Assembly: GCA_964429575.1 (NCBI GenBank)
Contig: CAYSCX010000006.1
Coordinates: forward strand, 70,789 to 134,788
Direction: 5' to 3'
Length of the DNA: 64,000 nt
From: CAYSCX01 sp964429575
GTDB lineage: Bacteria > Desulfobacterota > Binatia > Binatales > Binataceae
Shown: positions 1 to 8,195 of the stretch, piece by piece
How positions within the stretch are numbered: position 1 is the first letter of the stretch
Layout: the number at the start of each line of letters is the position of its first letter
Notes under the pieces: generated by a model
Seen by the model: the letters and a program-made list of their open reading frames with translations, nothing else
Told to the model about the DNA's origin: nothing
Databases searched by the model: none
Made by a program: the position numbers and the translations under genes

Positions 1-2
1 TC

Positions 3-242
3 ATCAAGGAAGGGGCCGGAACGGTCGGCGCCATCGCGCGTCGTTGCGGCGCGGGACGCTACTGCTCGCCCTGCCGCGCGGCGATCACCTCGATGCTTGG
101 TCGCGTTTCGAGCCCGTCAAGGTATGATGACCGGCGCGGCGCCTCTTCGTGCGCGCAGTCGTGCCTCGATGGCAGCCTCTCAATCGCGCCGCCAAGGAGC
201 ATCGATGGTGAAGGGCAACTCGAAGCTCATCGACTCCCTTAA
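3..242 (+). CDS. Bfd-like [2Fe-2S] protein, 3' part (5' end outside window)
   Basis: The frame entering the window reads IKEGAGTVGAIARRCGAGRY, then CSPC and a short helix, matching the second half of the bacterioferritin-associated ferredoxin fold, where two cysteines in a C-x2-C pair bind a [2Fe-2S] cluster. Family knowledge: Bfd reduces iron in bacterioferritin so it can be released. The bfr gene immediately downstream supports that pairing. The frame stays open about 45 residues beyond the recognisable domain and stops at 240-242, inside the first codons of bfr. This low-complexity tail is unusual; a frameshift or an earlier natural end cannot be excluded. The first cysteine pair lies upstream of the window. 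Confidence 0.6.
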   Translation: MKEGAGTVGAIARRCGAGRYCSPCRAAITSMLGRVSSPSRYDDRRGASSCAQSCLDGSLSIAPPRSIDGEGQLEAHRLP

Positions 243-687
243 CGAGATCCTTACCCAGGAACTCACCGGCATTAACCAGTACTTCGTGCATTCCATGATG
301 TGCGAGAACTGGGGCTACCAACGGCTCGCCTCCAAGATTCGCAAGGAATCGATGGGCGAGATGAAGCACGCTGAGGAGTTGGTCGAGCGCATCCTGCACC
401 TGGGCGGCGTCCCCAACCTTCAACGTCTGGACAAGATCAAAGTCGGTGAGAAGGTGCCGGAGCAACTCAAGCTCGACATGGACCTCGAAGCCGCCGCGGT
501 CGCGCGCCTCAACAAGGCGGTCGCGCTCGCGGTCGAGCACGGCGACAACGTCACCCGCGAGATGCTCGAGGGGATGCTCAAGTCAGAGGACGATCACCTG
601 CACTGGCTCGAAACGCAACTCGAGCTTCTCAAGCAGGTTGGCGAGCACAACTACCTCGCCCAGCAGATTCGCGAAGAAGAGGACTGA
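205..687 (+). CDS. bfr: Bacterioferritin
   Basis: This 160-residue ferritin-like four-helix protein stores iron and oxidises Fe(II) at a di-iron centre. The usual ligands are all present: E19, E52, H55, E95, E128 and H131, with M53 (in GEMKHAEE) as the likely haem ligand between subunits. Length is normal for the family. The start at 205 is chosen because AAGGAG lies at 194-199, five bases upstream; the open frame extends further 5' but with no family resemblance. It overlaps the Bfd-like frame upstream. The last 165 bases before its end (517-681) are repeated perfectly at 3561-3725, so this may be either the original or a rebuilt 3' end. Confidence 0.93.
   Translation: MVKGNSKLIDSLNEILTQELTGINQYFVHSMMCENWGYQRLASKIRKESMGEMKHAEELVERILHLGGVPNLQRLDKIKVGEKVPEQLKLDMDLEAAAVARLNKAVALAVEHGDNVTREMLEGMLKSEDDHLHWLETQLELLKQVGEHNYLAQQIREEED
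517..681 (+). repeat. 165-bp perfect direct repeat, copy 1 (bfr 3' end)
   Basis: Bases 517-681 match 3561-3725 without a difference. The copies diverge at once on both sides (516 G against 3560 C; 682 G against 3726 T). Copy 1 encodes residues 105-159 of bacterioferritin. Confidence 0.97.
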
Positions 688-906
688 CGGCGGGACTTGA
701 TTCGCAACGCGCCGCGGCGGTCAGCGCATCGCGCTCGACGTTCGGTGCTTCGCGATGCTGGTGCCCGGCCATCGCGAGCGGGCCGCGTCGCCGCTGCCGG
801 CGGAGCGTCCCCGTCCAGAGCCCGTGCTGCGGGCCGACGCGCTGCTCCTTGAATCAGACCGCTCGCGCGACGCTTTAGCGCCTTTCAAATTTGCGTGTTT
901 CGGCCT

Positions 907-1146
907 TTAGCGGCTCCACGCTTCGCCACCTGAGCCGAAATCGCCGGGCACCATCTGCTCCGCAGTCTTGCCGATCTTTCGGGCGCCTGCTGCGGTGCCC
1001 TTCGAAGCGGCACCCACTGCCGTGCCGTACTCGACTATCGCCTGCGCGTCAGCGTCGCGCACCGAAAGCATCGCGAGAAAAATGACCGCCGATGCGGTGA
1101 CGAACAGAAAGGATGCGGAAGCGGCCGATCGTATTGCGTGCCTTCG
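907..1146 (-). pseudogene. Remnant of small exported Ala/Gly-rich protein
   Basis: On the minus strand an open frame ending at 907-909 reads a hydrophobic signal-like stretch (SAVIFLAMLSVRDADAQA), then IVEYGTAVGAASKGTAAGAR and a short tail. It resembles the intact gene at 4039-4395, which has AQAAVEYGTTTGGASSAAQG at the same point. No ATG, GTG or TTG start exists between the upstream in-frame stop (1147-1149) and the signal sequence, so it looks like a 5'-truncated paralogue. Both this remnant and the intact gene lie just downstream of a copy of the bfr 3' end, suggesting an older duplication of the block. Confidence 0.55.
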
Positions 1147-1307
1147 TCAGCGCCCACCCGAGATCACTTCAACGCCATCTGCTAGGGTTATTGCGTAGCT
1201 CCCAGCGTTTGCGCGACCTCCATTCCAGGCTGCTGCGAGTCGCATCGTTTGATCCTCTGTGCGCTCGGGCCGGCAAGTCGGAATCGGGCGCACCAAGCGG
1301 AAGGTCG

Positions 1308-2330
1308 ATGTTCAAGCATCTGAGAGGGTCCGAACTCCGCAGGCTCGTTGCGCTGATGCGGTTTCCCGACGATCGTGTCCGTCGGGAGGAATTTGAGCAC
1401 CGCAAGGCACACCTGCACTTTCGCAGCGCATTGTGGCTGAAACAGCATCCTGCCGACGCCAATCCTGACCGCATGACAGCTGCCGAGGTCGTCGAGCTTC
1501 TGCGAGCGGATAGACGGGCGGGTGCTCTTGTCCGCCTGAAGAAGATGGAGGAGCACTATGCTGACGTGGCTCGCCTGGACGCTACCGAAGTAGAGCGCAG
1601 ATTATCAGCGGCTGCGCCACGCGATCCGGGTGTATCCCCCTACAAGCGCGCTCTTGTCCGCGGTGAGGATCCGCGACGACGGACCGCGCTGGAGATTCTC
1701 CGGCAAATTCCAATCGCGCGACGACGTCTCGAACAAGGGCAGGAGTCGTGGGAACTAGCCCAGATTGAGCGCCTGAATGCGCTCGCAAATGGCCTGTTGA
1801 CGGCTCCCCACACGCGAAGGGGTCTCAACGTAGAGGCCGACAAGGTCCTATGGGTGGAAGGCCCCAACGACGTGCCTGTGTTCGGAGCCTGGCTTTCTAA
1901 GTGTCCTGAGCGCGGCAATCAGGTTCTGGCTATTCTGCCGTTAGCTGGGCACCAGTCGGCTAGCCACAATTTCGATCTTAAGCAGCTACTCAGTGTCAAT
2001 TCCTGTTGTTTGATAATCTTGGACAGCGAGAGAACCAAACGGAGTGGAAGGCCGGAACTCGCAAGGTTGAAGGCAGCGCGTAAGATGAAGGCACACGACA
2101 TTCCTCATCTCTTGACGGAACGACGCGCGACCGAAAATTACTACCCCAGCAAGGCGCTCGCGGTCGTTTGCAAAGGCGTGCCTACTAAGCTTGATCACTT
2201 TGCGGAGTTAAGTAAGCAGGTCCCGGAATTCTCGAAGAGAAGACATGGCGCCCTGGTCGCTCAGGCGATGGATTGGAGCGACATCGCGGACACGGACATC
2301 GGACGAGCGCTTTCAGATTTCCTGAAATGA
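1308..2330 (+). CDS. TOPRIM-domain protein (OLD-nuclease-like)
   Basis: The 340-residue product has a helical, Arg-rich N-terminal half and a C-terminal TOPRIM-like domain: VLWVEGPNDVPVFGAWL (the conserved Glu in VEGPND), then ILPLAGH, then LIILDSERT in place of the usual DxD, followed by RRATENYYP as in OLD-family proteins. Such domains cut or nick DNA, often in phage defence; there is no ABC-type ATPase domain here. The start at 1308 follows GGAAGG at 1299-1304; the frame is open further upstream. It sits inside the region bounded by duplicated bfr 3' ends, which points to transferred DNA. The family is fairly sure; a role in defence is inference. Confidence 0.65.
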   Translation: MFKHLRGSELRRLVALMRFPDDRVRREEFEHRKAHLHFRSALWLKQHPADANPDRMTAAEVVELLRADRRAGALVRLKKMEEHYADVARLDATEVERRLSAAAPRDPGVSPYKRALVRGEDPRRRTALEILRQIPIARRRLEQGQESWELAQIERLNALANGLLTAPHTRRGLNVEADKVLWVEGPNDVPVFGAWLSKCPERGNQVLAILPLAGHQSASHNFDLKQLLSVNSCCLIILDSERTKRSGRPELARLKAARKMKAHDIPHLLTERRATENYYPSKALAVVCKGVPTKLDHFAELSKQVPEFSKRRHGALVAQAMDWSDIADTDIGRALSDFLK

Positions 2331-2620
2331 ATAAGCGCCAGCGCTCGTACACTGGGACTCTTCTGGAGGTCCGGGGCTTCCATTTCTTCTTGGAGTTGGT
2401 GGAGGAGTTCCCGACGCGGCCTTCAACGTACCGCCCAGGTCTTGCTACGTCACGTCGGATCGACTGATGTAGTGAACATCATGAGATTTGCGCCCCGACC
2501 GTTACGTCGGATCATGCGATAGGAGCTGGAAGTGGCCGCTAGGTTGGCACTGGATCGGTGCCAAAAACGTGCCGTTTGAACAGGGTGGGTGTTGCCGCAA
2601 TCGTACGCAACCGCGTGTCG
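2331..2620. other. Intergenic, between convergent genes
   Basis: About 290 bases between the TOPRIM gene and the convergent gene at 2621-3445. Short open frames are present, but none has a ribosome site or a recognisable product. No strong terminator hairpin was found. Confidence 0.5.
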
Positions 2621-3445
2621 TCAGACTGCATCGATCTTCTCGGCCAGCGGATGGCTCTTCAAGGCCTCAAGAGCTGCATCAGTATCCGGGAAAAGATTGT
2701 AATTGGGAACGTTGCAAGCAACCTTACCAATCTCTCCCTCGTAGAACTCTCGCTCGCAAACAAAGCTGAGAAAATGAATGCGTTCTTGGATCAGTCGCGC
2801 CGCGGCGCGTCGGTTGTCAGGCTCAAATAGTCCTTGGACTAGGCGACCCGAAATCCGATGGAGCAGCGGTAACTGGTGTGGCCGAAAGAGCTGCGGCCCA
2901 TAGGCAATTTCACAGTAGTCGCCGGAGTCACCGCCGTGGAGGAGGAAACCACGCATGTCGATCAATATCATGTGAATGGAATCGCCTACCGGTGGAAACT
3001 TCGTCGGCGCGCTTCCAGCCAGAACCTTCTCGCTGATTTTCCCCTGGGCTCTAATAATCTCCCCCGCTTCGCTGCGGTCTGGATCATCAGGCGTTGGCAC
3101 CAGAAGCGCTTCGGAGAGCGGCCCTACTTTTCTGGTAGCTCGTCGTGTAGCTGCGCTTGTCCTAACGCTCACGAGTTCGATCAGCCAAGCGGGCGATGTA
3201 TCAGTGCGAAAATCAACGCTAGAGTCTCCGATCCCTGTCCCATATTCGTAGGTAGCCGAGCTTCCTGCCAGGAACAGTTCATGCGTGTAGCGCACCTCGA
3301 ACATAAGGGGCATATTTTCCTCTCGGATTCCGCCCGCATGCTCCAGGCGTGACAAAAGTGGTCTTGTCCAAGAGACGGCCGCGAGAGCTTCAAGCGCGCG
3401 CTTGGTGCGGTCAAACTCCCTGAGAGTGATTCGGTCCAGCAACAT
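2621..3445 (-). CDS. Unknown protein, possible PD-(D/E)XK-like nuclease
   Basis: The frame opens at 3625, but the first 60 codons are antisense to the bfr duplication, so the ATG at 3445 (MLLDRITLREFDRTK) is taken as start, giving 274 residues. The core reads FEVRYTHELF, then YEYGTGIGDSSVDFR, WLIELVSV and later KISEKV and HMILIDMRG. The order Asp (VDF), Glu (IEL), Lys (KISEKV) between predicted strands resembles the PD-(D/E)XK endonuclease core, but this is judged by eye only. It converges on the TOPRIM gene and shares its insertion, so the two may travel together. No family is recognised with certainty. Confidence 0.5.
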   Translation of the reverse strand: MLLDRITLREFDRTKRALEALAAVSWTRPLLSRLEHAGGIREENMPLMFEVRYTHELFLAGSSATYEYGTGIGDSSVDFRTDTSPAWLIELVSVRTSAATRRATRKVGPLSEALLVPTPDDPDRSEAGEIIRAQGKISEKVLAGSAPTKFPPVGDSIHMILIDMRGFLLHGGDSGDYCEIAYGPQLFRPHQLPLLHRISGRLVQGLFEPDNRRAAARLIQERIHFLSFVCEREFYEGEIGKVACNVPNYNLFPDTDAALEALKSHPLAEKIDAV

Positions 3446-3560
3446 GAACACGACTGTAGCATCAGCGGGTGGCCTCGACACTCCGATTGGCCCGAAGCAA
3501 CCAACCGGCAGCAGGTACCAACTGACGCCTAATCGATATACGAATGCGTGGTAGCTCGCC

Positions 3561-3728
3561 GCGGTCGCGCTCGCGGTCGAGCACGGCGACAACGTCACCC
3601 GCGAGATGCTCGAGGGGATGCTCAAGTCAGAGGACGATCACCTGCACTGGCTCGAAACGCAACTCGAGCTTCTCAAGCAGGTTGGCGAGCACAACTACCT
3701 CGCCCAGCAGATTCGCGAAGAAGAGTAG
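3561..3728 (+). pseudogene. Orphan bfr 3' end (direct repeat copy 2)
   Basis: This segment repeats bfr codons 105-159 exactly and closes with its own TAG at 3726-3728 instead of GACTGA. An in-frame TAG lies just upstream at 3552-3554, so it cannot be translated as a protein of use. It marks the right edge of the ~2.9 kb insertion after bfr. Confidence 0.9.
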
Positions 3729-3805
3729 CGTGCGGCGGCGGCGCGAAGTTCGCGAGTCGCGCTAGCGCAGCGCATGCGGCGCGCGCAGGTTGGAGCGTTC
3801 GAGTC

Positions 3806-4042
3806 CTAGCAGGCCGTTGAAAAAGTCATTTTCAACAGCCTGCTCCCTCTCTCTCGCGCGTCTCCCCCAGAGGGGAGCTTTGCATAACCGACGACCTAAC
3901 CCCTGGCCCCTTCCCTAAAGGGAAGGGGAACCGGGAAAGGGAAGGGGGAGAAGATTAGGAAGGCAGCCGACTTTCACGCAGGGTGTTGAGGGCCAAGTCG
4001 ATGCCGGCTTGGAACTCGAGGCTTTTCTCAACACCCTGCTAG
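3806..4042. repeat. CTAG-bounded double-hairpin element, copy A
   Basis: The element starts and ends with CTAG. The left end folds as AGCAGGC-c-GTTGAAAA paired with TTTTCAAC-a-GCCTGCT (3808-3846). The right end pairs GCAGGGTGTTGAG with CTCAACACCCTGC (3981-4040). Between them lies a segment rich in CTCCC and GGGAG. Its right CTAG provides the TAG stop of the minus-strand gene ending at 4039. Copies B (6107-6293) and C (48748-48907) share the ends and the middle. Confidence 0.85.
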
Positions 4043-4395
4043 TACTTCGAGAGGCTGGTCCCGGGCCATCGCGCCGCACCCGAAGCGCTCGGGTTTGCGG
4101 AGCGCGCGTTGCCGGATCGGCGCGGGCGAGACGATCTTTGCGCTGATCTCTTGTTGCGGCCGGAGCCTTTGCTGGGCTCGGCGCGCCGGTACCCGCCCGC
4201 GGCCGCTTCGCCGCTACGCTTCATCGAATCCGCAGTTGCCTGGCCGATACTCTTTGCGCCCTGCGCCGCTGAGCTTGCGCCGCCGGTGGTCGTGCCGTAC
4301 TCGACCGCGGCCTGCGCATGGGCGCGCGGCGTAAATCCGCAGATCACTATGGCCGAAACTGCCAGCACCACCAGGCCCATCACGACTGATTTCAT
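4039..4395 (-). CDS. Small exported Ala/Gly- and Arg-rich protein
   Basis: The 118-residue product starts MKSVVMGLVVLAVSAIVICG, a signal peptide with probable cleavage after AHAQA. The mature part begins AVEYGTTTGGASSAAQGAKS and ends in a very basic Ser/Arg-rich tail, so it is probably periplasmic or envelope-bound. No known family is recognised. A broken paralogue lies at 907-1146. The frame is open upstream to 4458, but the signal peptide argues for the start at 4395. The stop codon TAG is part of the CTAG end of repeat element A, so the original C-terminus may have been altered by the insertion. Confidence 0.5.
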   Translation of the reverse strand: MKSVVMGLVVLAVSAIVICGFTPRAHAQAAVEYGTTTGGASSAAQGAKSIGQATADSMKRSGEAAAGGYRRAEPSKGSGRNKRSAQRSSRPRRSGNARSANPSASGAARWPGTSLSKY

Positions 4396-4626
4396 TCTCC
4401 GCTCCGCACAAAGCGCGACGACTTGATATAGAAGCCTAGACGCGGTTTGCCGGTGCATTCAAGTGGCACCATCGCGAAGTGACAAAACCGCGCGCAATGC
4501 GGGGGATTAATCGCAACTCCGCCCCGGCAAATTAAGTGCCGATTCTGCGCGCACCTGCTTGAGCGCGCTTCGCCGCGGCGGATAGTCTCAGGCATCGCAA
4601 CCCACGACGAAATCGTCATCGCGCCG

Positions 4627-5874
4627 GTGCGCCGTTCGCTCGACGCGACGGTCGAAGTCCCCGGCTCCAAGAGCATCACCAATCGTGCGTTGTTGCTCGC
4701 CGCGCTCGCATCGGGACGCTCGATCATCGAGCGCGCGCTGATGAGCGACGACACTCGCCACATGAGTGAGGTGCTGAGCGCGCTCGGATTTAACATCGAG
4801 ACCGACCAGTCCGCGCAACGCATCACGGTTGACGGCCTCGGTGGCCGCATTCCGTCGTCGGGCGCTGAGTTGTACGTCGGAGGCGCCGGCACCGCAATGA
4901 GATTCATCGCGGGAGTGCTCACGCTCTCGCGCGGTCGTTTTCGGATGGACGGGAACGAGCAGATGCGCCGGCGTCCGGTCGGACCGCTGCTCGACGCACT
5001 TCAGCGCCTCGGCGCGAGCATCTACAGCGAACGCGAGAACGGCTGCCCGCCGGTGATCGTTGACACCACCCGCGGCGTGTTCGAGGGCGGCGAGACGACG
5101 ATCGATGCGCGGGTATCGTCGCAATTCGTCTCCGCGCTACTGATGCCCGCGCCGCTATGGCCGCGCGGCGTCACGCTGCACGTCCATGGCGACACCGCGC
5201 GTCCGTTCATCGACATGACGCTGAAGCTGATGTCGGTGTGGGGCGTCACGAGCAGAACCGAGGAGCATTCGATCATCGTGCGCGGCGGGCAAAGTTACCG
5301 CGCGCAGTGCTACGTGGTGGAACCCGACGCATCCAGCGCTAACTATTTCGCCGCCGCGGCGGCGCTGATCGGCGGCCGCGTACGCATCAAAGGTATCGCG
5401 CCCGACTCGGTACAGGGCGACATCGGTTTCCTTTCGCTGCTCGCGCGGATGGGCGCCGCGGTGGTTTGGCGCGACGGCGGCGTTGAAGTGACCGGCACCG
5501 GCAAGCTCGCCGGCATCGACGTTGAGATGACCGCGATGCCCGACATGGTCGCGACGCTCGCCGCGCTCGCTCCGTTCGCACTTTCGATGACCAGGATCCG
5601 CGGCGTCGGTTTCATCCGCCATCACGAAAGCGACCGCATCAAGGCAATCGCGACCGAACTCAAACGCCTCGGCGCGACGGTGCGTCAAACCGACGATGGC
5701 CTTGAGATCGAACCGTCGAAGCTCACGTCCGCGGCAATCGAAACGTACGACGACCATCGCATCGCGATGTCGTTCGCATTGACGGGTCTCAAGTTGGCGG
5801 GGGTCCGAATCAAGAACCCCGGTTGCGTGGCTAAGACTTTTCCGAAGTTCTTCGAGAAACTCGCGTCGCTATAG
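4627..5874 (+). CDS. aroA: 3-phosphoshikimate 1-carboxyvinyltransferase (EPSP synthase)
   Basis: The enzyme joins phosphoenolpyruvate to shikimate-3-phosphate in the cytoplasmic pathway to chorismate and aromatic amino acids. Landmarks are PGSKSITNRALLLAAL near the N-terminus, GGAGTAMRFIAG, MRRRPVGPLLDAL, SSQFVSALLM and the C-terminal ETYDDHRIAMSFAL. The 415 residues from GTG 4627 cover nearly the whole fold. However, the codons just upstream read DEIVIAPV in frame, which looks like the normal family N-terminus, yet no ATG/GTG/TTG is found there; the true start may be a rare codon near 4594. The gene stands alone between element A and the atp operon, convergent with atpC. Confidence 0.92.
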   Translation: MRRSLDATVEVPGSKSITNRALLLAALASGRSIIERALMSDDTRHMSEVLSALGFNIETDQSAQRITVDGLGGRIPSSGAELYVGGAGTAMRFIAGVLTLSRGRFRMDGNEQMRRRPVGPLLDALQRLGASIYSERENGCPPVIVDTTRGVFEGGETTIDARVSSQFVSALLMPAPLWPRGVTLHVHGDTARPFIDMTLKLMSVWGVTSRTEEHSIIVRGGQSYRAQCYVVEPDASSANYFAAAAALIGGRVRIKGIAPDSVQGDIGFLSLLARMGAAVVWRDGGVEVTGTGKLAGIDVEMTAMPDMVATLAALAPFALSMTRIRGVGFIRHHESDRIKAIATELKRLGATVRQTDDGLEIEPSKLTSAAIETYDDHRIAMSFALTGLKLAGVRIKNPGCVAKTFPKFFEKLASL

Positions 5875-5910
5875 GCCGCGCGCCATGCCTCGCCGCCGCG
5901 CGGTCCGCGC

Positions 5911-5937
5911 CTCTCCCGTTACTTCACGGGGGAGAGG
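5911..5937 (+). terminator. Hairpin after aroA
   Basis: CTCTCCC and GGGGAGAG pair across a short loop, about 37 bases after the aroA stop. There is no T-run, so termination is only possible. Confidence 0.4.
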
Positions 5938-6106
5938 GCGCCGGCTGCCGAGCTGCGAGTACGATGCGAATGATAACTACACTCGGCCAACGGGAACGAT
6001 GCACCACGCCGGCGCGGTACTCATCGCACCGCCGGCATGGAATGCCGCGAGGTCACCGGCGGGCGAGGGTGCCGCTCTGCGCGAGGCGACCAAGAACCAT
6101 GCTGAT

Positions 6107-6293
6107 CTAGCAGGCTGCGGGGAAAGGCTTCGCAGCCTGCTCCCTCTCTCTTATCTCCCCCTGGTCAGGGGGAGAAGATTGAGGAAGGAAGCCCGATCCT
6201 TCGCCCATGGCTCAGGACAAGGTTTTCATGCAGGGTGCTAGCGTGGTTGCTGACCGCATCGCACCTTGGATCGCTTTTTCCGCACCCTGCTAG
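6107..6293. repeat. CTAG-bounded double-hairpin element, copy B
   Basis: Same layout as copy A. The left hairpin is AGCAGGCTGCG/CGCAGCCTGCT (6109-6141). The middle carries CCCCCTGGTCAGGGGG. The right end pairs GCAGGGTG with CACCCTGC over a long loop and ends in CTAG (6290-6293). That CTAG supplies the TAG stop of atpC. Confidence 0.85.
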
Positions 6294-6712
6294 TGCTGCG
6301 CGACGCGGAGCGATGCTGCCTGCTTGCGTGCACGTGCGAGCTGTAGCGCGTGCTCGGCGGCGGGATATTCCGCATCGTAAAAGCTGGTCGATCCGAACTT
6401 CGATTCCGCCCCTTGAACATCCGCATCGACTGCCGCGCGATCCAGCCCCTCGGGAGACTCGGCGCCGTCCGCGAGCATCGTCATCGCGCCGTCCTTGACC
6501 TCAGCGAGCCCGCCGGTGACTACGTAGTTTTCCAGCGCGCCGTCGCCGCGGCGAATCACGACCACACCGGGTACCAATGACGTGATGAAGTCGGTGTGCT
6601 GTGGCAGCACGCCGAACTCGCCGAGCGGTCCGTACGCCGTCACCTGTTCGACCGAGCCGTTGAATACTGCGCCGGTGGGCGTGACGAGCTGGAACTGGAA
6701 CGTCAATGCCAT
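6290..6712 (-). CDS. atpC: ATP synthase epsilon subunit
   Basis: At 140 residues this has the standard length. MALTFQFQLVTPTGAVF opens the beta-sandwich and LQLARARKQAASLRVAQH forms the C-terminal helices. In the F1 stalk it couples rotation and restrains ATP hydrolysis. It is the last gene of the operon, 15 bases after atpD. The stop TAG lies within the CTAG end of repeat element B, so insertion occurred exactly at the end of the gene without disturbing the conserved part. Confidence 0.95.
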   Translation of the reverse strand: MALTFQFQLVTPTGAVFNGSVEQVTAYGPLGEFGVLPQHTDFITSLVPGVVVIRRGDGALENYVVTGGLAEVKDGAMTMLADGAESPEGLDRAAVDADVQGAESKFGSTSFYDAEYPAAEHALQLARARKQAASLRVAQH

Positions 6713-6727
6713 CGCGCCGCGCCGCCG

Positions 6728-8155
6728 CTAACGCGCCTCGCCACGCGCGAGCCGTTCCGCCTTCGCGCGCGCATCGTCGATCGTCCCGACCAGGTAGAAC
6801 GCCTGCTCGGGCAGGTCGTCGCACTTGCCTTCGAGGATCTCCTTGAAGCCGCGCACCGTTTCCTTGCGCGGAACGTAGGTGCCGGGCACGTTGGTGAACA
6901 CCTCAGCTACGAACATCGCCTGCGACAGGTACCGTTCGATGCGCCGCGCGCGTGCGACCACCAGTTTGTCCTCGGCGGAAAGCTCCTCCATTCCGAGGAT
7001 CGCGATGATGTCCTGCAAATCCTTGTAGCGCTGCAAGGTGGCCTGCACGCCGCGCGCGATCTGGTAGTGCTCATCGCCGACGATGCGAGGGTCGAGCAGG
7101 CGCGAGGTCGATGCGAGCGGATCGACCGCCGGGAAAATCGCCTTCTCGAAAATCTTGCGCTCGAGCACCGTCGCGCAATCGAGATGCGTAAACGTCGAAG
7201 CCGGCGCCGGGTCAGTGTAGTCGTCGGCGGGGACGAAGATCGCCTGCACCGACGTGATCGCGCCCTTGCGCGTGGAGGTAATGCGCTCCTCCAGCTCGCC
7301 CAAGTCGGTGCCCAGCGTGGGCTGATATCCTACTGCGCTCGGCATGCGTCCCAGCAGCGCCGACACTTCCGAATTCGCCTGGATGAAACGGAAGATGTTG
7401 TCGATGAAAAACAGTACGTCCTTGCCCTCTTCATCGCGGAAGTACTCGGCCACCGTGACGCCGGTCAGCGCGACGCGCGCGCGCGCGCCGGGCGGCTCGT
7501 TCATCTGGCCGTACACGAGCGCGGTCTTCGCGAGCACGCCGGATTCCTTCAAATCGATGTAAAGATCGTTGCCCTCGCGCGAGCGCTCGCCGACACCTGC
7601 GAACACCGACACGCCGCCGTGCTGCTTCGCGACGTTGTTGATCAGCTCCATGATCATGACGGTCTTGCCAACGCCGGCGCCGCCGAACAATCCAATCTTT
7701 CCGCCGCGCACGTACGGACAAATCAGATCGACGACCTTGATTCCGGTCTCGAGGATTTCCTCCTCGGTACCCTGCTCGGCGAACTCGGGCGCGTCGCGAT
7801 GAATCGGCCGGAATTTGTCCGACACGATCGGGCCAGCCTCATCCACCGGCTCGCCCGTCACATTCATCAGCCGCCCCAAAGTGACCGGGCCGACCGGCAC
7901 CGTGATCGGATTTCCAGTGTTGACCACCTCGGCGCCGCGAACCAGCCCGTCGGTGGTATCCATCGAAATGCACCTGACGGTATTCTCGCCCAGGTGCTGC
8001 GCGACTTCGAGTACGAGGTTCAGCGGTTTTTCGCTGATGGTGGTGTTGGTGACCTTGAGCGCGGTGAGAATGGGAGGCAGCGAACCGTTGCGGAACTCCA
8101 CGTCAACCACGTTGCCGAGCACTTGGCTTACATGTCCGGGCGAAAGCTCACTCAT
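6728..8155 (-). CDS. atpD: ATP synthase beta subunit
   Basis: The catalytic F1 subunit (475 residues) makes ATP from ADP and phosphate at the membrane-bound complex. The P-loop GGAGVGKTVMIMELINN and the signature PSAVGYQPTLGTDLGELEERI are intact, as is the DDYTDPAPAST segment. Start ATG at 8155 gives the usual MSEL...GHVSQVLGNVVDVEF N-terminus. It lies 40 bases downstream of atpG and 15 upstream of atpC, in one operon read leftwards. Confidence 0.98.
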   Translation of the reverse strand: MSELSPGHVSQVLGNVVDVEFRNGSLPPILTALKVTNTTISEKPLNLVLEVAQHLGENTVRCISMDTTDGLVRGAEVVNTGNPITVPVGPVTLGRLMNVTGEPVDEAGPIVSDKFRPIHRDAPEFAEQGTEEEILETGIKVVDLICPYVRGGKIGLFGGAGVGKTVMIMELINNVAKQHGGVSVFAGVGERSREGNDLYIDLKESGVLAKTALVYGQMNEPPGARARVALTGVTVAEYFRDEEGKDVLFFIDNIFRFIQANSEVSALLGRMPSAVGYQPTLGTDLGELEERITSTRKGAITSVQAIFVPADDYTDPAPASTFTHLDCATVLERKIFEKAIFPAVDPLASTSRLLDPRIVGDEHYQIARGVQATLQRYKDLQDIIAILGMEELSAEDKLVVARARRIERYLSQAMFVAEVFTNVPGTYVPRKETVRGFKEILEGKCDDLPEQAFYLVGTIDDARAKAERLARGEAR

Positions 8156-8195
8156 GGTGCAATCTTTCCTCGCCTGTCATTTCAATTGCTACGCG

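Noticed and set aside
1185..1200. CTGCTAG near 1190 as a possible fourth CTAG element end
   Set aside because: No GCAGGGTG or GCAGGC hairpin on either side.
2876..3352. 158-codon plus-strand frame in the bfr insertion
   Set aside because: Antisense to the better minus-strand gene 2621-3445; no ribosome site, mixed low-complexity composition.
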